NCBI GenBank assembly: GCA_003952965.2
Contig: CM025853.1
Coordinates: 19,834,824-19,898,823, forward strand
Direction: 5' to 3'
Length of the DNA: 64,000 nt
DNA from: Morella rubra
Taxonomy: Eukaryota > Streptophyta > Magnoliopsida > Fagales > Myricaceae
Under the pieces are notes generated by a model. That model worked only from the letters and a program-made list of their open reading frames with translations, made no database searches and had not been told where the DNA came from. The translations under genes and the position numbers were made by a program. This document shows, piece by piece, positions 15,206-26,045 of this stretch. How positions within the stretch are numbered: the stretch's first letter is position 1; each line of letters starts with the position of its first letter.

Positions 15206-18200
15206 CCTTTTAATTCCACACCACGTTGGAAATTTTCCTTCTTTGAACCATCTTTGGAAACTCCCATATCATTAGTTGCAACGCCGGTAACCTTGTCATG
15301 TGCATCATATAATATCTGACCAAGTACATAGTTTATATTGCAATTGTTGAATAGCATGTAGAATGGTAACAAGAGACCAATAACAGGAGTACCTCACTAA
15401 CAGCAAAGCCAGGATATATTTCTACCCCCAGCTCTTCAGCTTTCATCCCCATCCATCGTACTAACTGGCTCAAACTGCATCAGAGGGCCAAAAGGAAGTT
15501 GTTCAATAATATTAAAATCAGAAACTGTGAAAAGAAGGATTCCAACATGAAACATACAAGGATGCAAGGAACATCGGTCTCAACGAAGACATGAAAACCG
15601 AATTTTTCAGATGTTAATAAAAAAATTTCATGAGCCAAAAAGAATAAAGTCCTCCAAATGTACACACTTTCTAAATAAATTGTTCATGCATTATAAAAGC
15701 GCATTACATACCTTATAACATAATTTCCTTTGTTATGAAAAGGAGAGGGAAGTGAAATTGCATGATTCTTTGTAAGAAACCAAAACTTATCAGAAGAAAC
15801 AGGGACGCTTATGGGTGCCTGCACGTAAATTGAACCGAAAAAGGATTAGAATCCCTAAAGAAGAGGTTTTATGTTAACAAATCCTTTCAGTTCATGCTTA
15901 ATTATATTAACATAATATGTAACTACGAACTAGATAAAAAACGGAGCTAACACTCAATCAAGTCATGTAACTGTAATTTCTTCGAAAATATAGACAACTA
16001 ACTAATTCTATTATATCATAATTGTCTATTTTTCTGAGAATATATAGATCGACAGTGAAGATCTTGATGTTGATATTTGAAATGCGATTGAGAGTATGAA
16101 GAGGCGATTTGATTTTTTTTCCCTTAATCTTCTTTTCTTTGTTCCTTCTATATTTCTCATTCCAAATGGTGGCATAAAAATGCTAACCCCAAAAATCAAG
16201 CCCATGATAGGTGAAACCTAGATGTTCTTTCATAGGAGAAGCACCACAAGGACACCAGTACATGAAAGTCCATTTTGGTTTCTTATAACTTGCCACAAGA
16301 CAAGGCTGTTTATTTAACCGCACCAAGGCCCACATGGATGGTATATCTAATCTCATGTATGTACAAGAGCAACAGTAGCAATAAGGAGGATCGATTTCAT
16401 CCCCCTAGAGAAAACTGAGTAATTTTGACAAGCATAACTTTAGTTTCAAACAACTAATACAGTTGTCATCATAGAGTACGGCAAAACCAAGTCAAAAAGA
16501 CCAAAGAAAAAGTAAAAAGAGTCACCTCTTCCTGTTTCCACTGTGGGAGGAGTTCGTCCAATGCCCGGGGTTCAAAAACATTCCCAGAAATGATGTGCGC
16601 ACCTAATGTAAAATGGGAATGAAGAAAGCCATGAGAAAGGATCTGTAAAGAGCATGGGCCTCAAAAACACAAAACAGGCCATTGAAGAACCGTCAGGAAC
16701 AAGAAATTCTGAATAAACTCGTTTATGCATCGAGCATGAGTTCTATTCTCATACTACATTACATTTAGCATTTAATAGGGGGGAAAAGTGACAAACTCAA
16801 ATACATAAGCATATCTGATTTAAGAAAAACTCCATATCATCTTTCTATGTCAAGACCAACCAAAAAGACAAAAGCTATCATTGTCAGCGTAAGTAATTAT
16901 GTCAACAATTCTTTGCTAAATCACTATCTTACATGTATCCGTGTCCATTTTTGTCTTTCCTCAGATCTGCAGCAACTTTGGCTCAATATATCAGTTGTGT
17001 TCTGCCATCTCATATGGTTTTCTGCCATATGGCTCCCAACTACTTCTAACTCAATGTTTTCAAGAAAGGCACTCGTTTATCACTTTAACCTTTTGTTCTT
17101 GCCACTCTCCCATATCATTACTTATGTCTGGAGTTTGTAAATCGTAGAGCATTGATATCTTAGCATTATATATGTTTTCATACATGAAATCCTAGAGAGA
17201 TCAGACTGTTTGACTAGTACCATCAATGGGTACAGGTGTGAGAGCAATCCTGTTCAGAGAAAGGCTACGATAGCACCTTACATATGGGTAGCTAATCTGA
17301 ATGAAATATAATCATCTCAATATAAATTGCAAGTAACAATAGGGTTTCCTCATAGATGTCACGTTAGCAGATGAATCCTATCATTTTTTTTTTAATTTGT
17401 CAATGGCATTAGATCTCAAAAGTCCAAAGATGAAGAAAGTAGAGCAATGTTTCAAATCACAAAACCATCTTCAGAACATATATGTCCAGAATTAAGTGAA
17501 GGAAAGATCAACGTAGAAAATGAACTCACTCGAACTTGAATTTAAAACTCAATCAAATTATTTTGAAATGCTATGTCCCATTTAACTACACATTCCATTT
17601 CCAAACAAGTAATTACTAAACTAGGTGGTCACTAAGCCTAAAAAACATTAAACCAATAAATCAACTTTGCAGTCCTCAAAAGGCTTCCTAAACGCGGGTT
17701 AAAAGCTAAGGTACAATATCTATTCCAGCAATCTTTTTTCAACGACGAGACGGTCTTTATCCACGTCCATCAAAGTGAGCTATAAGCAACATACCTACTT
17801 CAGCACCTTTTTCAACAACACACACGGAAAAATCGACACCCTTTTCCAGGCACATTTGCTTCAACCGTATCGCTGCTGATAACCCCGCGGGTCCAGCCCC
17901 AACAATAACAACATCATATTCCATAGATTCCCGGTCCGATTCATTACTATAGCTCCTTAATCCACCCAGAAAAGCTTGGCCCCTCAAAAACCCACCTCCA
18001 TTTCTCTCACAACTCCCCAACTCGGCAGAGTTCAGCAAATAGCCAGGCGAGAAAATCTTAACATACCTGAAGGAACTCAAATTTCGCTCCAACCGTTGAG
18101 AAAAACAATACCCATTTAGAGTTTTGGTTGGATGAATGAAATTGGAATGGTTTGGAGAACACCAAGGTGGGTCCGAAGAATAATGAGAAGTGGATTGAGG

Positions 18201-18314
18201 TGGAAAAGTTGAATCGCAAACATGTGTCCGCAAGTTGGTGGATATATAGGAGGATACTAAGTTGGGTTTTCTGAGAGAGTTGGATTTGGAAGAGATTGAG
18301 AGAAGCCTGAGCAT
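2074..18314 (-). CDS. ETFQO: Electron-transfer flavoprotein:ubiquinone oxidoreductase, mitochondrial (18 exons)
   Basis: Passes electrons from electron-transfer flavoprotein (ETF) to ubiquinone at the mitochondrial inner membrane, during breakdown of branched-chain amino acids and lysine. Exons in coding order: 17795-18314, 16526-16602, 15712-15818, 15393-15474, 15207-15315, 12939-12985, 12755-12829, 12054-12170, 11278-11346, 9542-9634, 9051-9153, 5544-5668, 5097-5146, 4917-4983, 4168-4247, 2937-3065, 2768-2834, 2074-2157. They sum to 2001 nt, 666 residues plus TAG, and all phases agree. The first ~125 residues are Ser/Arg-rich and poor in acids, as in a mitochondrial presequence. The FAD-binding GAGPAG is at residues 139-144. 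The C-terminal 4Fe-4S ligands are visible as Cys611, Cys635, Cys638 and Cys641. The conserved [12 protein letters not shown] stretch is in exon 11. Every intron is GT-AG except intron 5, which appears to be GC-AG. The start is the first ATG of the frame. The gene looks intact, and its long introns carry several transposons. Confidence 0.96.
2342..2423. repeat. Perfect 38-bp inverted repeat in ETFQO intron 17
   Basis: Two arms of 38 bp match exactly: 27 bp of mixed sequence plus a run of 11 T paired with 11 A. They surround a 6-base loop (ataagt). The match stops sharply at both outer ends. It lies in the intron between the last two ETFQO exons. The lack of any mismatch suggests recent origin, for example by template switching, or a foldback. 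Nothing shows that it is a microRNA gene. Confidence 0.85.
3346..3716. mobile_element. MITE-like element in ETFQO intron 15
   Basis: AT-rich element of about 370 bp with imperfect terminal inverted repeats built on CTACGTTTGGTT (left) and CTATGTTTGGTT (right, reverse complement). There is no coding capacity; the 107-codon open frame at 3466-3789 is low-complexity and runs past the right end. It is a non-autonomous DNA transposon. The superfamily was not determined because target duplications are unclear. Confidence 0.55.
7034..7706 (+). mobile_element. Solo-type LTR (copy A) with adjacent primer-binding site, in ETFQO intron 11
   Basis: Begins TGTTAG and ends CA, followed at once by TGGTATCAAAGTG, which resembles the initiator-Met tRNA primer-binding site of plant LTR elements. 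A TATA-like box (tataaataca) lies near 7540. A 368-bp MITE is inserted inside. A second copy in opposite orientation follows immediately (7737-8194). No gag or pol lies between them, so this is a fossil, either a very short LTR element or a rearranged LTR pair. Confidence 0.6.
7137..7504. mobile_element. Tourist-like MITE nested in LTR copy A
   Basis: A 368-bp element with ends GAGTGTGTTTGCAAGCC and, in reverse complement, GGGCGTGTTTGCAAACC. It is flanked by CTA on the left and TTA on the right, fitting the 3-bp TWA-type targets of PIF/Harbinger (Tourist) MITEs. The inverted LTR copy B at 7737-8194 lacks this stretch, giving an empty-site comparison that fixes both edges. Confidence 0.7.
7737..8194 (-). 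mobile_element. Second LTR copy (B), inverted, split by a TRIM
   Basis: Reverse-complement relative of LTR copy A, including the repeated CTCAATCAAGGAG-like blocks and the tataaataca box. It has no MITE at the site where copy A has one, and is itself interrupted by the TRIM at 7866-8144. Its terminal TGTTAG lies at 8189-8194 on the minus strand. It is a fossil with at least one later insertion. Confidence 0.6.
7866..8144 (+). mobile_element. TRIM (terminal-repeat retrotransposon in miniature)
   Basis: A 279-bp element with two short LTRs, 7866-7941 and 8066-8144, both starting TGTTAGAG and ending ACA. After the 5' LTR comes a diverged Met-tRNA primer-binding site (tagtattaaagcc), and before the 3' LTR a purine stretch (gaggga). 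Flanking 5-bp sequences agggc and aaggc look like a target duplication with one difference. It carries no coding region, as usual for TRIMs, and sits inside LTR copy B. Confidence 0.72.
8071..8356. repeat. 143-bp direct tandem duplication
   Basis: Sequence 8071-8213 is repeated with essentially no change at 8214-8356. The unit comprises most of the TRIM 3' LTR plus the end of LTR copy B and a little flank, so the duplication postdates the TRIM insertion and seems recent. It is intronic in ETFQO. Confidence 0.85.
13240..13505. mobile_element. Degenerate MITE-like stretch in ETFQO intron 5
   Basis: AT-rich stretch with the motif ttggtctaataaaataa and CT-rich blocks, closely resembling 27590-27785. 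Both look like decayed members of a short Tourist-type family. The ends are poorly preserved, so the borders are approximate. Confidence 0.4.
15139..15202. repeat. Compound GT/GA microsatellite
   Basis: A (GT)n-like tract followed by about 17 GA units, lying immediately inside ETFQO intron 5 next to the GC splice donor. On the gene's strand it reads as CT repeats from a few bases after the donor. Confidence 0.9.
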
Positions 18315-20504
18315 GGTTGAGACTCGAGAGACGCTCCAAAGAGATACGACTGATCAGTTACGAGCTTCTTCTGTTATGCGCGGCAGAGATGAGAGAGAGA
18401 ACAACATCTGTTTGTACAAAGAGTCGTGAACGTTTACGCTGTCGAGCGAGGATGATATTAACGGTCTGACGAATACCTGACTCGTCTATCTTTACTGCCA
18501 TTACTATAAAAATATGTGCTCGCCTCCCATCGAAGCCTGTCATACGTAACAGATGCCTATAAATCCTTTACAGATAATACCTTAACAGATGACTCATCTA
18601 CGAAGTAATGCGGAAGAGAACCATAAAGGACGTGGTTTCTAGATTAAAACACATATTTTAAAGTTAGAATTATTCGAATTTTTTTATTAAATCTTTTAAT
18701 TTAGCTCTTTTAAGTGACGTGAGATTTCAATAATCCCTTATCTTTCGAAGATCGACGTTTTCGTCGTCTTCGTCTTTCACATGACCTCTGTAGAGGACTT
18801 TCATCGGATTTGGACCTAGCTACCCTGACCTGTACCGAATCTATAGGGTCGAAGAAAATAGATTCATGCAAGTCACCACACGGTCTAGGAAGGACGCATG
18901 GGCCACCAATTGATGAGGATCTGAGTTCTAGACCAAAAAAACATGTCTTAAAGTTAAAGTTATTTAAACTCTCTTATTAAATCTTCTAATTAGGTTAAAA
19001 TAAGTTTCTGAAATTTTTATTTTGTAAAATAAGTCATTTGGTTTTCGAGTTTTAGACCTTTAAATTAGACGTGGTCGTGTGGCTGCCACCTGTCAAAAAA
19101 TTAAACGAAATATTAAAATTACAAATTTTAAATAAATAAATAACTAGAACTTAAAAGAAAAAGGAAGCAAAAAAATGAAACTTTGTTACAAAACTAAGGA
19201 GAAACAAATAATATGAATCTTGGAATCGTCCCATGTTTGAATGAGCCAAAAAAAAAAATTTGTTGAAAGGCTTTTTATGAAAATTATTTAGTGTAGATTC
19301 TATTAGAATTTGGTAACAAGTTGTTAGAGTATGCGAAAAATTATTTTATCCAAAAATAGATAATAACAGTAAGAGAAAAATATCAAAGGGTGTCGAGAGA
19401 AATAGTTCTTCAAGGATTATGATATATTCTTTGTTTTTTGTTATCTATACAACTCATCTCAATATCCCTTATGCAGACATAGGAATGAGATTGAAGGAAT
19501 ACAAATCATTGATACATGAATGTTGATCAAGGTACATGAATATTGTTCTATATTCAAGGTGCCTTGTAGAAATCAAGATGTATTTGCACCAATCAAGATG
19601 TGGGAAAACTCAAAGGTCATTCGCAATACATTGAATCAATAGATTTATAACACTCACTTGGATGACATTACACAACGAATATGTGTGGTTAAAAATCTTG
19701 CCAAAAAAAAAATCAATGGGAAAAGAATCAGTGGCGAATGAAAAATAGTACAATATTCATGTGTACTTTTGAGTACTCATGCCTCTAGCCCCCAAAAACA
19801 TCATTAAAAAAAATTCCTTTTGTAAATTTTTTCTTTAAGATTTTCTTATATTTTTTTATTTTGGCTAACCCAAAATTTATTTTTATGTAATTGTACCCCT
19901 TAGGTTCAATCCATTCTATGTTCTTGAATCCTTGAGTCATTGCATTTTAATGTTGTGCAATATCTTCTTGAATATTAAAGTTAGTAATGCTTTGCTAAAT
20001 AAATTTGTCAATCACTTGATGGTATCTGCTAGATATTTATTTCATCGCTCTTGTGGAGGTCTTAGGTGAATATGGTCGGTTATATCTTTTTTATTTTATT
20101 ATTTATCATAATATGGTTGGTTATATCACCTTTAACATAACCTACTCTAGTTTATGTACTGCAAGTAGCATTGTTTTCATACCATGTTATTGAACTGCCT
20201 TTAATAATTGGAAGACGTACCACACTTTTATGGAATATATTGAATTGCTGATTTTAACCGAACAGATTTTCGATTGTCTCGTAAACTTTAAATATATCCA
20301 AGTCATTTGAAGAGGTAGTAAATATTTTTTACTTGACAGATCTCTTTGAAATAGTAGTACCTTCGTAAGTAAACAAATATTCAATATATGATTGGCTTTT
20401 ATGGGAATTAAATGAATAGTTTGCATCTGCAAAGCCAACTAACTAGATAGTTGATTTGTTTGGATAAAATAACCTAATGTCAATTGTCCAAACTGTAAAT
20501 TTAG
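18315..20504. other. Intergenic, ETFQO promoter side
   Basis: The ETFQO promoter and 5' leader should lie just above 18314, but no clear TATA box was fixed. Two diverged direct copies of a roughly 75-bp AT-rich block occur at 18630-18704 and 18926-18997, about 290 bp apart, possibly the ends of a short repeat element. No credible gene was seen in the rest. Confidence 0.4.
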
Positions 20505-20890
20505 AGGATGTTTGTTTTCTAAAAAATTGTAAGATTTTTAGAATTTTGATAGAATTGTGAATATTTATGTAGATTAGAGTTTTATAGATTTTTGTGTAAA
20601 AGGTTAGTGAAAAGTTTTAAAGATTTTTAATTTTTGTTGGGATTTGTAAAAATATGTAGAGAGAAATGATTTGATGTAATTGTTTAATAAAAAAATATTA
20701 GAATTAGGTGAACAGGTATAGAGAGAGAAGATCTGTTATAATTTTTTTTTAAAGGTATTGGAGTTTGTGTAAAAAGTTGTTGGAGATTATGTAAAAGATA
20801 TTAGTGTTTGTGTATGTATTTTTGACATTTTGAACGTTCTGTTACAAATTTTGTTGAATATATTTGTATATTAGGTGAAATAGTCTCGTT
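20505..20890 (+). mobile_element. MITE, same family as 38085-38476
   Basis: About 385 bp, T-rich, with a body almost collinear with 38085-38476: blocks such as tgtagattagagttttata and ggtattggagtttgtg occur in the same order. The left end is ggatgtttg. The right end is less clear than in the 38-kb copy. Non-coding. Confidence 0.65.
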
Positions 20891-21071
20891 CCTCTGAACG
20901 TGTCCGTAGGCGTTCAAGTCTATTAGATTTCTGTTCGGACATGAATCGAAATTGCGCGTTTCGAGTCTATCTGTCCAAACGGTCTCACTACTTATGTTAA
21001 AAGCCGTCAGATAAACGTTTGGACGGTATGGTAAAACTGATCCTCATTTCATGCCATCCATTCGAACGTAT

Positions 21072-21265
21072 GGGGGCGTTTGTTTACCAAAATTTTGGGG
21101 AATATTCTCAAAATTTTGAGAATCTTTTGAATGTTGAAGTTTATTGGGGTTTGTGAAAAATGTGAAGTGTATGTGTAAAAGTGTGAAGTTTATTGGGGTT
21201 TGTGAAATGTGTTTGGTGTGGTGAAAATTTTGGGCCTCTAAAAAATTGGGCAAACAAACGCCCCC
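21072..21265. mobile_element. 194-bp Tourist-like MITE
   Basis: Perfect 14-bp terminal inverted repeats GGGGGCGTTTGTTT at both ends, with flanks TAT (left) and TAA (right), compatible with a diverged 3-bp TWA target duplication. The interior has short repeats of tttattggggtttgtgaaa. Such ends are typical of PIF/Harbinger-derived MITEs. Confidence 0.75.
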
Positions 21266-21572
21266 TAAATTTTATCCGTTGGATACCCTCATACATGTTG
21301 TTCAAACGATCTTGTTATGTTTGATGCAGTTCTAACGTAGAAAAAAATATCGAAGCATGCTAGAGCTTCCTCTTCGCAGACCCCAAAGGTCCCCTTATGA
21401 GCTTGGACGGTCGAAGCAGTCATATTGGTACTCGTGCGTTGATGGTGGAGTGCTCGATTGTGATCTTCAGGACTTTTGGGATTACCGCTTCAAGGACTGC
21501 ACTATTTAGCAAGTCCTCACCCGCTAGGGTTGGACTTGACAACTTTCTTGAACGGTCCATGCATACTGTTAG

Positions 21573-22534
21573 CAGTGGCGGAGCCAAGAACGAATATGAA
21601 GGGGGACCAACTCTTAAGGAAAAATGACAAAAATTTTTTTGACTAAGTAATGCAAAAAAATGTCTTAAGAGTTAAAATATTAAAAATTAAGGACTAAAAA
21701 TATTAAAAATATATTATATTGAAATATATTATGCCTCTTCCTTCATGGGTAATAATGGTGTTTTATGTTGGTAGGCAAAGTTATCTGAAAAGATGCAACA
21801 ATTAGTTTGTACTATTAATGTTAACTGTATACAAATCTTAGGGCAGAGCTGCTTAGCCTCCACAACTTACCTCCTCTCTTGTTATTGAAAAGAAGAGCAC
21901 TCAAGCTCTAATATTTTCTTTTCGTTTAACAAGTGAATAAAAAGAGAGGATATGTTTAAAACATTCGACCTCCAAGATGTTACAGAATACGGATCCAATA
22001 AAATATCAAAAAATTGAACATGTACTTTTAAAAATTTCAATTACCTCAAGCATGCTTTTTAGTCTACAAATAATATCATAACAAAAAGCAACATCAAGAT
22101 CTTAGAAACACCAGAGACCTTAATCTAAAACCAGCATGTATTCATATATTATGCGTATATAAACTTAAATCAAAGCGAGTTAATTACATCGAAATGAGAT
22201 TTATTTCAAGGGGGGTTTGCCCCAAAAACAAAGGAAAATAATAATGACTTGAGTCAATTTCAACAGCTTGAAGAGTTTCTAATTCATACAACCCCTTATT
22301 CACACGAGCTGGCCAGTACAATTAGGCAGATAATCACCAAGACAACATGATCAACAATCTTGTTCCCAACTCTATTAACACAAGCTTTCTAAAATCCCAT
22401 TTAATAAAATTGAAAATTCCGTTTTGCATAAAATTGGAAACCAAGAGAAATATTAGTTATATATATATATATATATTCAACCTTTGCATTGGGACAACCG
22501 GGGCCCGGTTGGCCCCCCCCTTCCTCCGCCATCG
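21573..22534. mobile_element. Non-autonomous hAT-type element with 8-bp target duplication
   Basis: Flanked on both sides by the identical octamer ACTGTTAG (21565-21572 and 22535-22542), the target-site length of hAT transposons. Ends read CAGTGGCGGAGCC on the left and, in reverse complement, CGATGGCGGAGGA on the right, sharing TGGCGGAG. No transposase frame is visible in 962 bp. A relative of its left end occurs at about 26557. Confidence 0.72.
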
Positions 22535-22542
22535 ACTGTTAG

Positions 22543-23455
22543 TTACTTTATGACTTCTGCAGTGCCATGCTACTCGACGTGGATACTGATGACGACGACA
22601 CGTGGGATGTCGTTTTTTGGGGGAGTCCAGGTGACGTTTTTCGTAAACCTCATCGCCACAATTTTAAGAATGGAGAAGTCATAGGAAGCCTTTCCGTCGG
22701 TGTAGCCTGCTCAAAAGGCGCCTAACAAGGAGGTCTTCTAGATCTTGACGAAGAGGGAACAATACCTCGTCTTGACATCGGTCAAACAACAAGACATGTC
22801 TCATTTTTGGCAAATGATGCACCTAAAATTTTTTGTCTATCATATTTACTTAAAGACATCACACTACAGGGTGCATAGTTCACTGGGCGATAGAGTATAA
22901 TGTTGATGATGGCACCACTGATTCTAGTGAACCTCCACTTGTATATGTTCCCCGTCTTGTCTAACGAGCCTAGGTTGAGGCAGCTATTTTCCATCAACAG
23001 GGTAATGGTCCGATGTAGCTTTAGACATGCGGGGCCACGACATCCTTACAGGGCATAGTAGTAGCAAGGATGAGAGGTAGGGAAGCCTGGACAGGTCAGG
23101 GCGAACTTTAGTGCAAGCCCATCTGGGGCGATACAGTCGACGCCACCTACTTGGCTCAAGGAGCACCATCATGCTATTTTGGAGGCATTTCGAGTCGTCC
23201 TCTCTACGATCGAGGCCAGACTTTGAGCAACTGGAGGCGGCTCTGTATGGGATGGCCAGGGCACACAACATTACTTATGCGCATGATGCTCTTCATTACC
23301 TAGGGGACAGCCAACCATATTGGGTTTTGAGACCAATTACTATATATTTTTGCGTCGAAAAAAATTTGGTCCTAAAAAGCTTATAGGACGAAAAATTGAT
23401 TTTTTTGGAAGAAAACTGTTTGTAATAAAAAATTCACTTTTCTTGTAATGATTGC
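22543..23455. mobile_element. Degenerate DNA-transposon debris with a CACTA-like end
   Basis: The segment ends near 23455 with ttttcttgtaatg, close to the 3' terminus TTTTCTTGTAGTG of CACTA (En/Spm) elements. It is preceded by inverted GTCCTA/TAGGAC motifs (23370-23385) like subterminal repeats. Its GC content is higher than the surroundings, and fragmentary frames (for example 23111-23386, plus) match nothing recognised. The left end was not found. Confidence 0.4.
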
Positions 23456-23822
23456 TTGTCAACCTGCGGTATCTCAAATTTGGAACGTGGATTTTGATCA
23501 ACCTAGCTAGTTCAAGTTGATCCCCAAGCTAATTTTCCCTTTGTATAATTGCTCCATGATTTCGAAGTTGCAATTCTCCCATCCAAGCTGCCTAAGGCAA
23601 TGGAATATTTAGAGTGCCAATATACAAAAACGGTACCACATTTTGGACCATTAATCTGGGAACCACTTATTGATCACAAGTCAAAAAAGATACGAATGTA
23701 AGTGTTCAAGTCATTGGACTTACCAGTATTGTTACAAGTGACCCATCTAATACACTAACAACAAGTACAAACATCATTTCACACACAAAGTACTTCCAAT
23801 AAAATGAAATCAAGGCCTTAAT
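23456..23822. other. 3' flank of the strictosidine-synthase-like gene
   Basis: AT-rich non-coding DNA expected to contain the 3' untranslated region of the gene that ends at 23823. Nothing else was recognised. Confidence 0.4.
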
Positions 23823-25666
23823 TTAACTAGTTAAGGGGTAAGGTAGGGTGGCAATGTGGTTATGAGCCACAGTGCCAATCCATAGCTTCCCATTTACCTC
23901 TCTAACTTCACTCACTAGCTTCATCACCGCACCCTTTCGATCCTCCAGAACTTCCAAAATCTCTCCCTTCTCATTGAAAAGTGAAACTACCGTGTACATC
24001 CTCGTCCCCATCAAACGTGCTAAGACGCTCAGAGGGATCGGCAGCCGGAAGTAGATGCTTCTTATCCACGGATTATGCGTGAAAACCTCCTGTGCAGCAG
24101 TCCGGCAACAATCTATTGCAACCCAGAATTGGCCTTTCTCGTTTATTCTCACATTGTCTGGGAAACCAGGCAGGTCAGCTGCAAGTTCCGTTTTTCCAGA
24201 CTTCGGACCTTCCAACCAGTATCTCGTTAGCCTGTAACAGTGCCATGAAGTTACTTGGTGGATCATTTCAGACCTCACAGAAATGAAATGTCAAACAAGA
24301 GTGGGTGAAGAGGAGAGAGAGAGAAAGAGAGGCATGAGTACCTGCAGTTGGTAGTTTCGGTGAACAATAGAAAGTTTTGGTCCCTAGATATTTGTACTCC
24401 ATTTGGAAAAGCCAAGCCCTCCAAGACAACGTGGGTTGTTTTAGTAGGAGGATCATATCTCAGAAGCCTACCGGTGGATTCTCCTTCTAATAATATAAAG
24501 AAATGGTTCCTGTAAAAGGAAATTCCATTTTAGGGATACTAGGCGGGATGCAATAACAATTTAGGGATATTAAACTGTTCAGCTTGTCAGTCACATCTGC
24601 GCTTGTGTACTTACATTCTGTCGTATCTTTTGCTTGTATCTGTGAAGAAGATGGATCCGTTTCTATGGATGTCAAGGTCGTTAGCAAAGAGTATAGGCTT
24701 CCCTTCTACTTGGATAGCCAGAGGTCTTGCAATTCCTCCTTCGGGTCCAACAACCAGAAGGCCATAGTAAGCATCAGCTATGTACAAATCTCCACTCTCT
24801 TTGTGAAACCTTAACCCAAGGGGACGACCACACTTTTTCTCATGCTTCCATTGCTTGGATGTGGTTGAGTCGACTCCTTTAGCACAAAGCTTCTCTGACC
24901 TTTTAAGGTTCACATATGAAACAGCACTTTTTAAGGATAATCAACCAAAATCAACATGCATGAATAGAACACGTACTACTAAAACAGAGTCAAATCAATT
25001 CTCCATCCTAATTGGAACCTCTGATTCAATGGGCGAGAAACAACGCGTAGATCTTGTGACGTTTAATGTGGTCTATTTGAAGTTTCGAACAGTGAAAACT
25101 TTGCAACACGAAGTATTCTATGTCTTTCTCTCCGAAATGGATTGGATGGGCATCAAGATAAAAAAGATCCAATCTCGTATGTGATTAGCAAAAAAAGTCT
25201 TGTACTACAACGTAAGACACATGGACTAAACTATTTTGGTACTGAGATGTCGGATATAGCAGCATAAACAGCATTTTCATGTCATTAATGAGACTAACCA
25301 ATTTGTTGTTACAAGTGCAAACGTCTCCCACCCAACATTTTCACCCATCCATCTAACAATGCGTCCGTCGGCTAAGCCTGCATAAGGGCCACGCCCCAAA
25401 TTATCGAACTCCAACGATTCAGGGCCGAAGACTTCATCCTTAAACTCCAGTTTTCCAAGTCCTAAGCGGCTTTGGTTGTCTCTTGGCCAATTCTCCATGA
25501 CTTGCTTGTATGGCGCAATTGTGTGCTTCACAGGCCTAAATTCACGGCCTCCGATTGGTCCCATATGAAATGGGTCCATTATCACGAAACCCAAGGCCAG
25601 AACAAGGACAAGCAGGATGGGGTGTTGCAGTAATGCTTCATCTTTGAGTGGGTTCTTCTTCTCCAT
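23823..25666 (-). CDS. Strictosidine-synthase-like (SSL) protein, four exons
   Basis: Exons in coding order are 25299-25666, 24615-24899, 24342-24509 and 23823-24231, total 1230 nt, 409 residues, with consistent phases and GT-AG borders. The start is placed at the ATG at 25664-25666 (MEKKNP). An in-frame ATG at 25751-25753 would add 29 residues ahead of the hydrophobic segment and is less likely. Residues about 15-30 form one hydrophobic signal-anchor, placing the rest on the lumenal or outer side of the secretory system. Family landmarks include GPESLEFD, CGRPLGLRF, GDLYIADAYYGL, FANDLD, FPNGV and LPGFPDNVR, giving a six-bladed beta-propeller of the strictosidine synthase/YLS2/APMAP type. 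Most plant SSL proteins are not shown to make strictosidine, so the substrate is unknown; hydrolase-like activity is only inferred. The gene appears intact, and no biosynthetic cluster surrounds it. Confidence 0.92.
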
Positions 25667-26045
25667 ACTGGGACGTCTCAGAAACAGAGACCAGATCTTA
25701 AACTGAGAAGAAAATTTATCTACGTACCTTGGTTGGTTTTCACAAGAGAACAAGAGAATGAATGGAGAAATTACTTAGCATCGGCAGAATTGATATGGTG
25801 AGAAGTTCAGAGCATGCAATAATTGTGATGAGTTTTGTGGTGGAGAGTAGGTCGTCTATGGTTGGTCATGTTGTTGGCATTCTTTGTTACTTTGGGAAAC
25901 AAATGAAACAGAACAAAAAGGGTGTAGTTTTTAGTTCTCTTCTAAGCATCGTCTTGGAGAGTGACCACCAAACCCAACCATTTGTGTTGCATTCGCGAAA
26001 CAGAAAACTCTTTAAAGACATTTACTTTATCTGCGAGCACTTCCT
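25667..26045. other. Upstream region of the SSL gene
   Basis: Holds the promoter and leader of the minus-strand SSL gene. An open frame at 25762-26112 (plus) crosses the edge of the LINE insertion and is judged accidental. No clear regulatory element was fixed. Confidence 0.35.

Larger units (their letters stand above)
12986..15206 (-). other. ETFQO intron 5 with apparent GC donor
   Basis: The reading frame and the conserved ELKG/R-LLAEG junction require exon 5 to end at 15207 (AAAG) and exon 6 to begin at 12985 after CAG. The intron then starts GC rather than GT, giving a GC-AG intron of 2.2 kb. A CT/GA microsatellite begins a few bases inside the intron. GC-AG introns are a known minor class spliced by the major spliceosome. 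Confidence 0.75.

Noticed and set aside
15133-15372. 79-codon minus-strand frame including the CT repeat
   Set aside because: Only 15207-15315 is ETFQO exon 5; the rest is intron and microsatellite.
17757-17794. Continuation of the first ETFQO frame past 17795
   Set aside because: It reads into intron 1 after a good GTATGT donor; the conserved protein continues at 16602.
23823-25666. True strictosidine synthase
   Set aside because: Family landmarks are those of the broad SSL/YLS2 group, and no alkaloid gene cluster is nearby.
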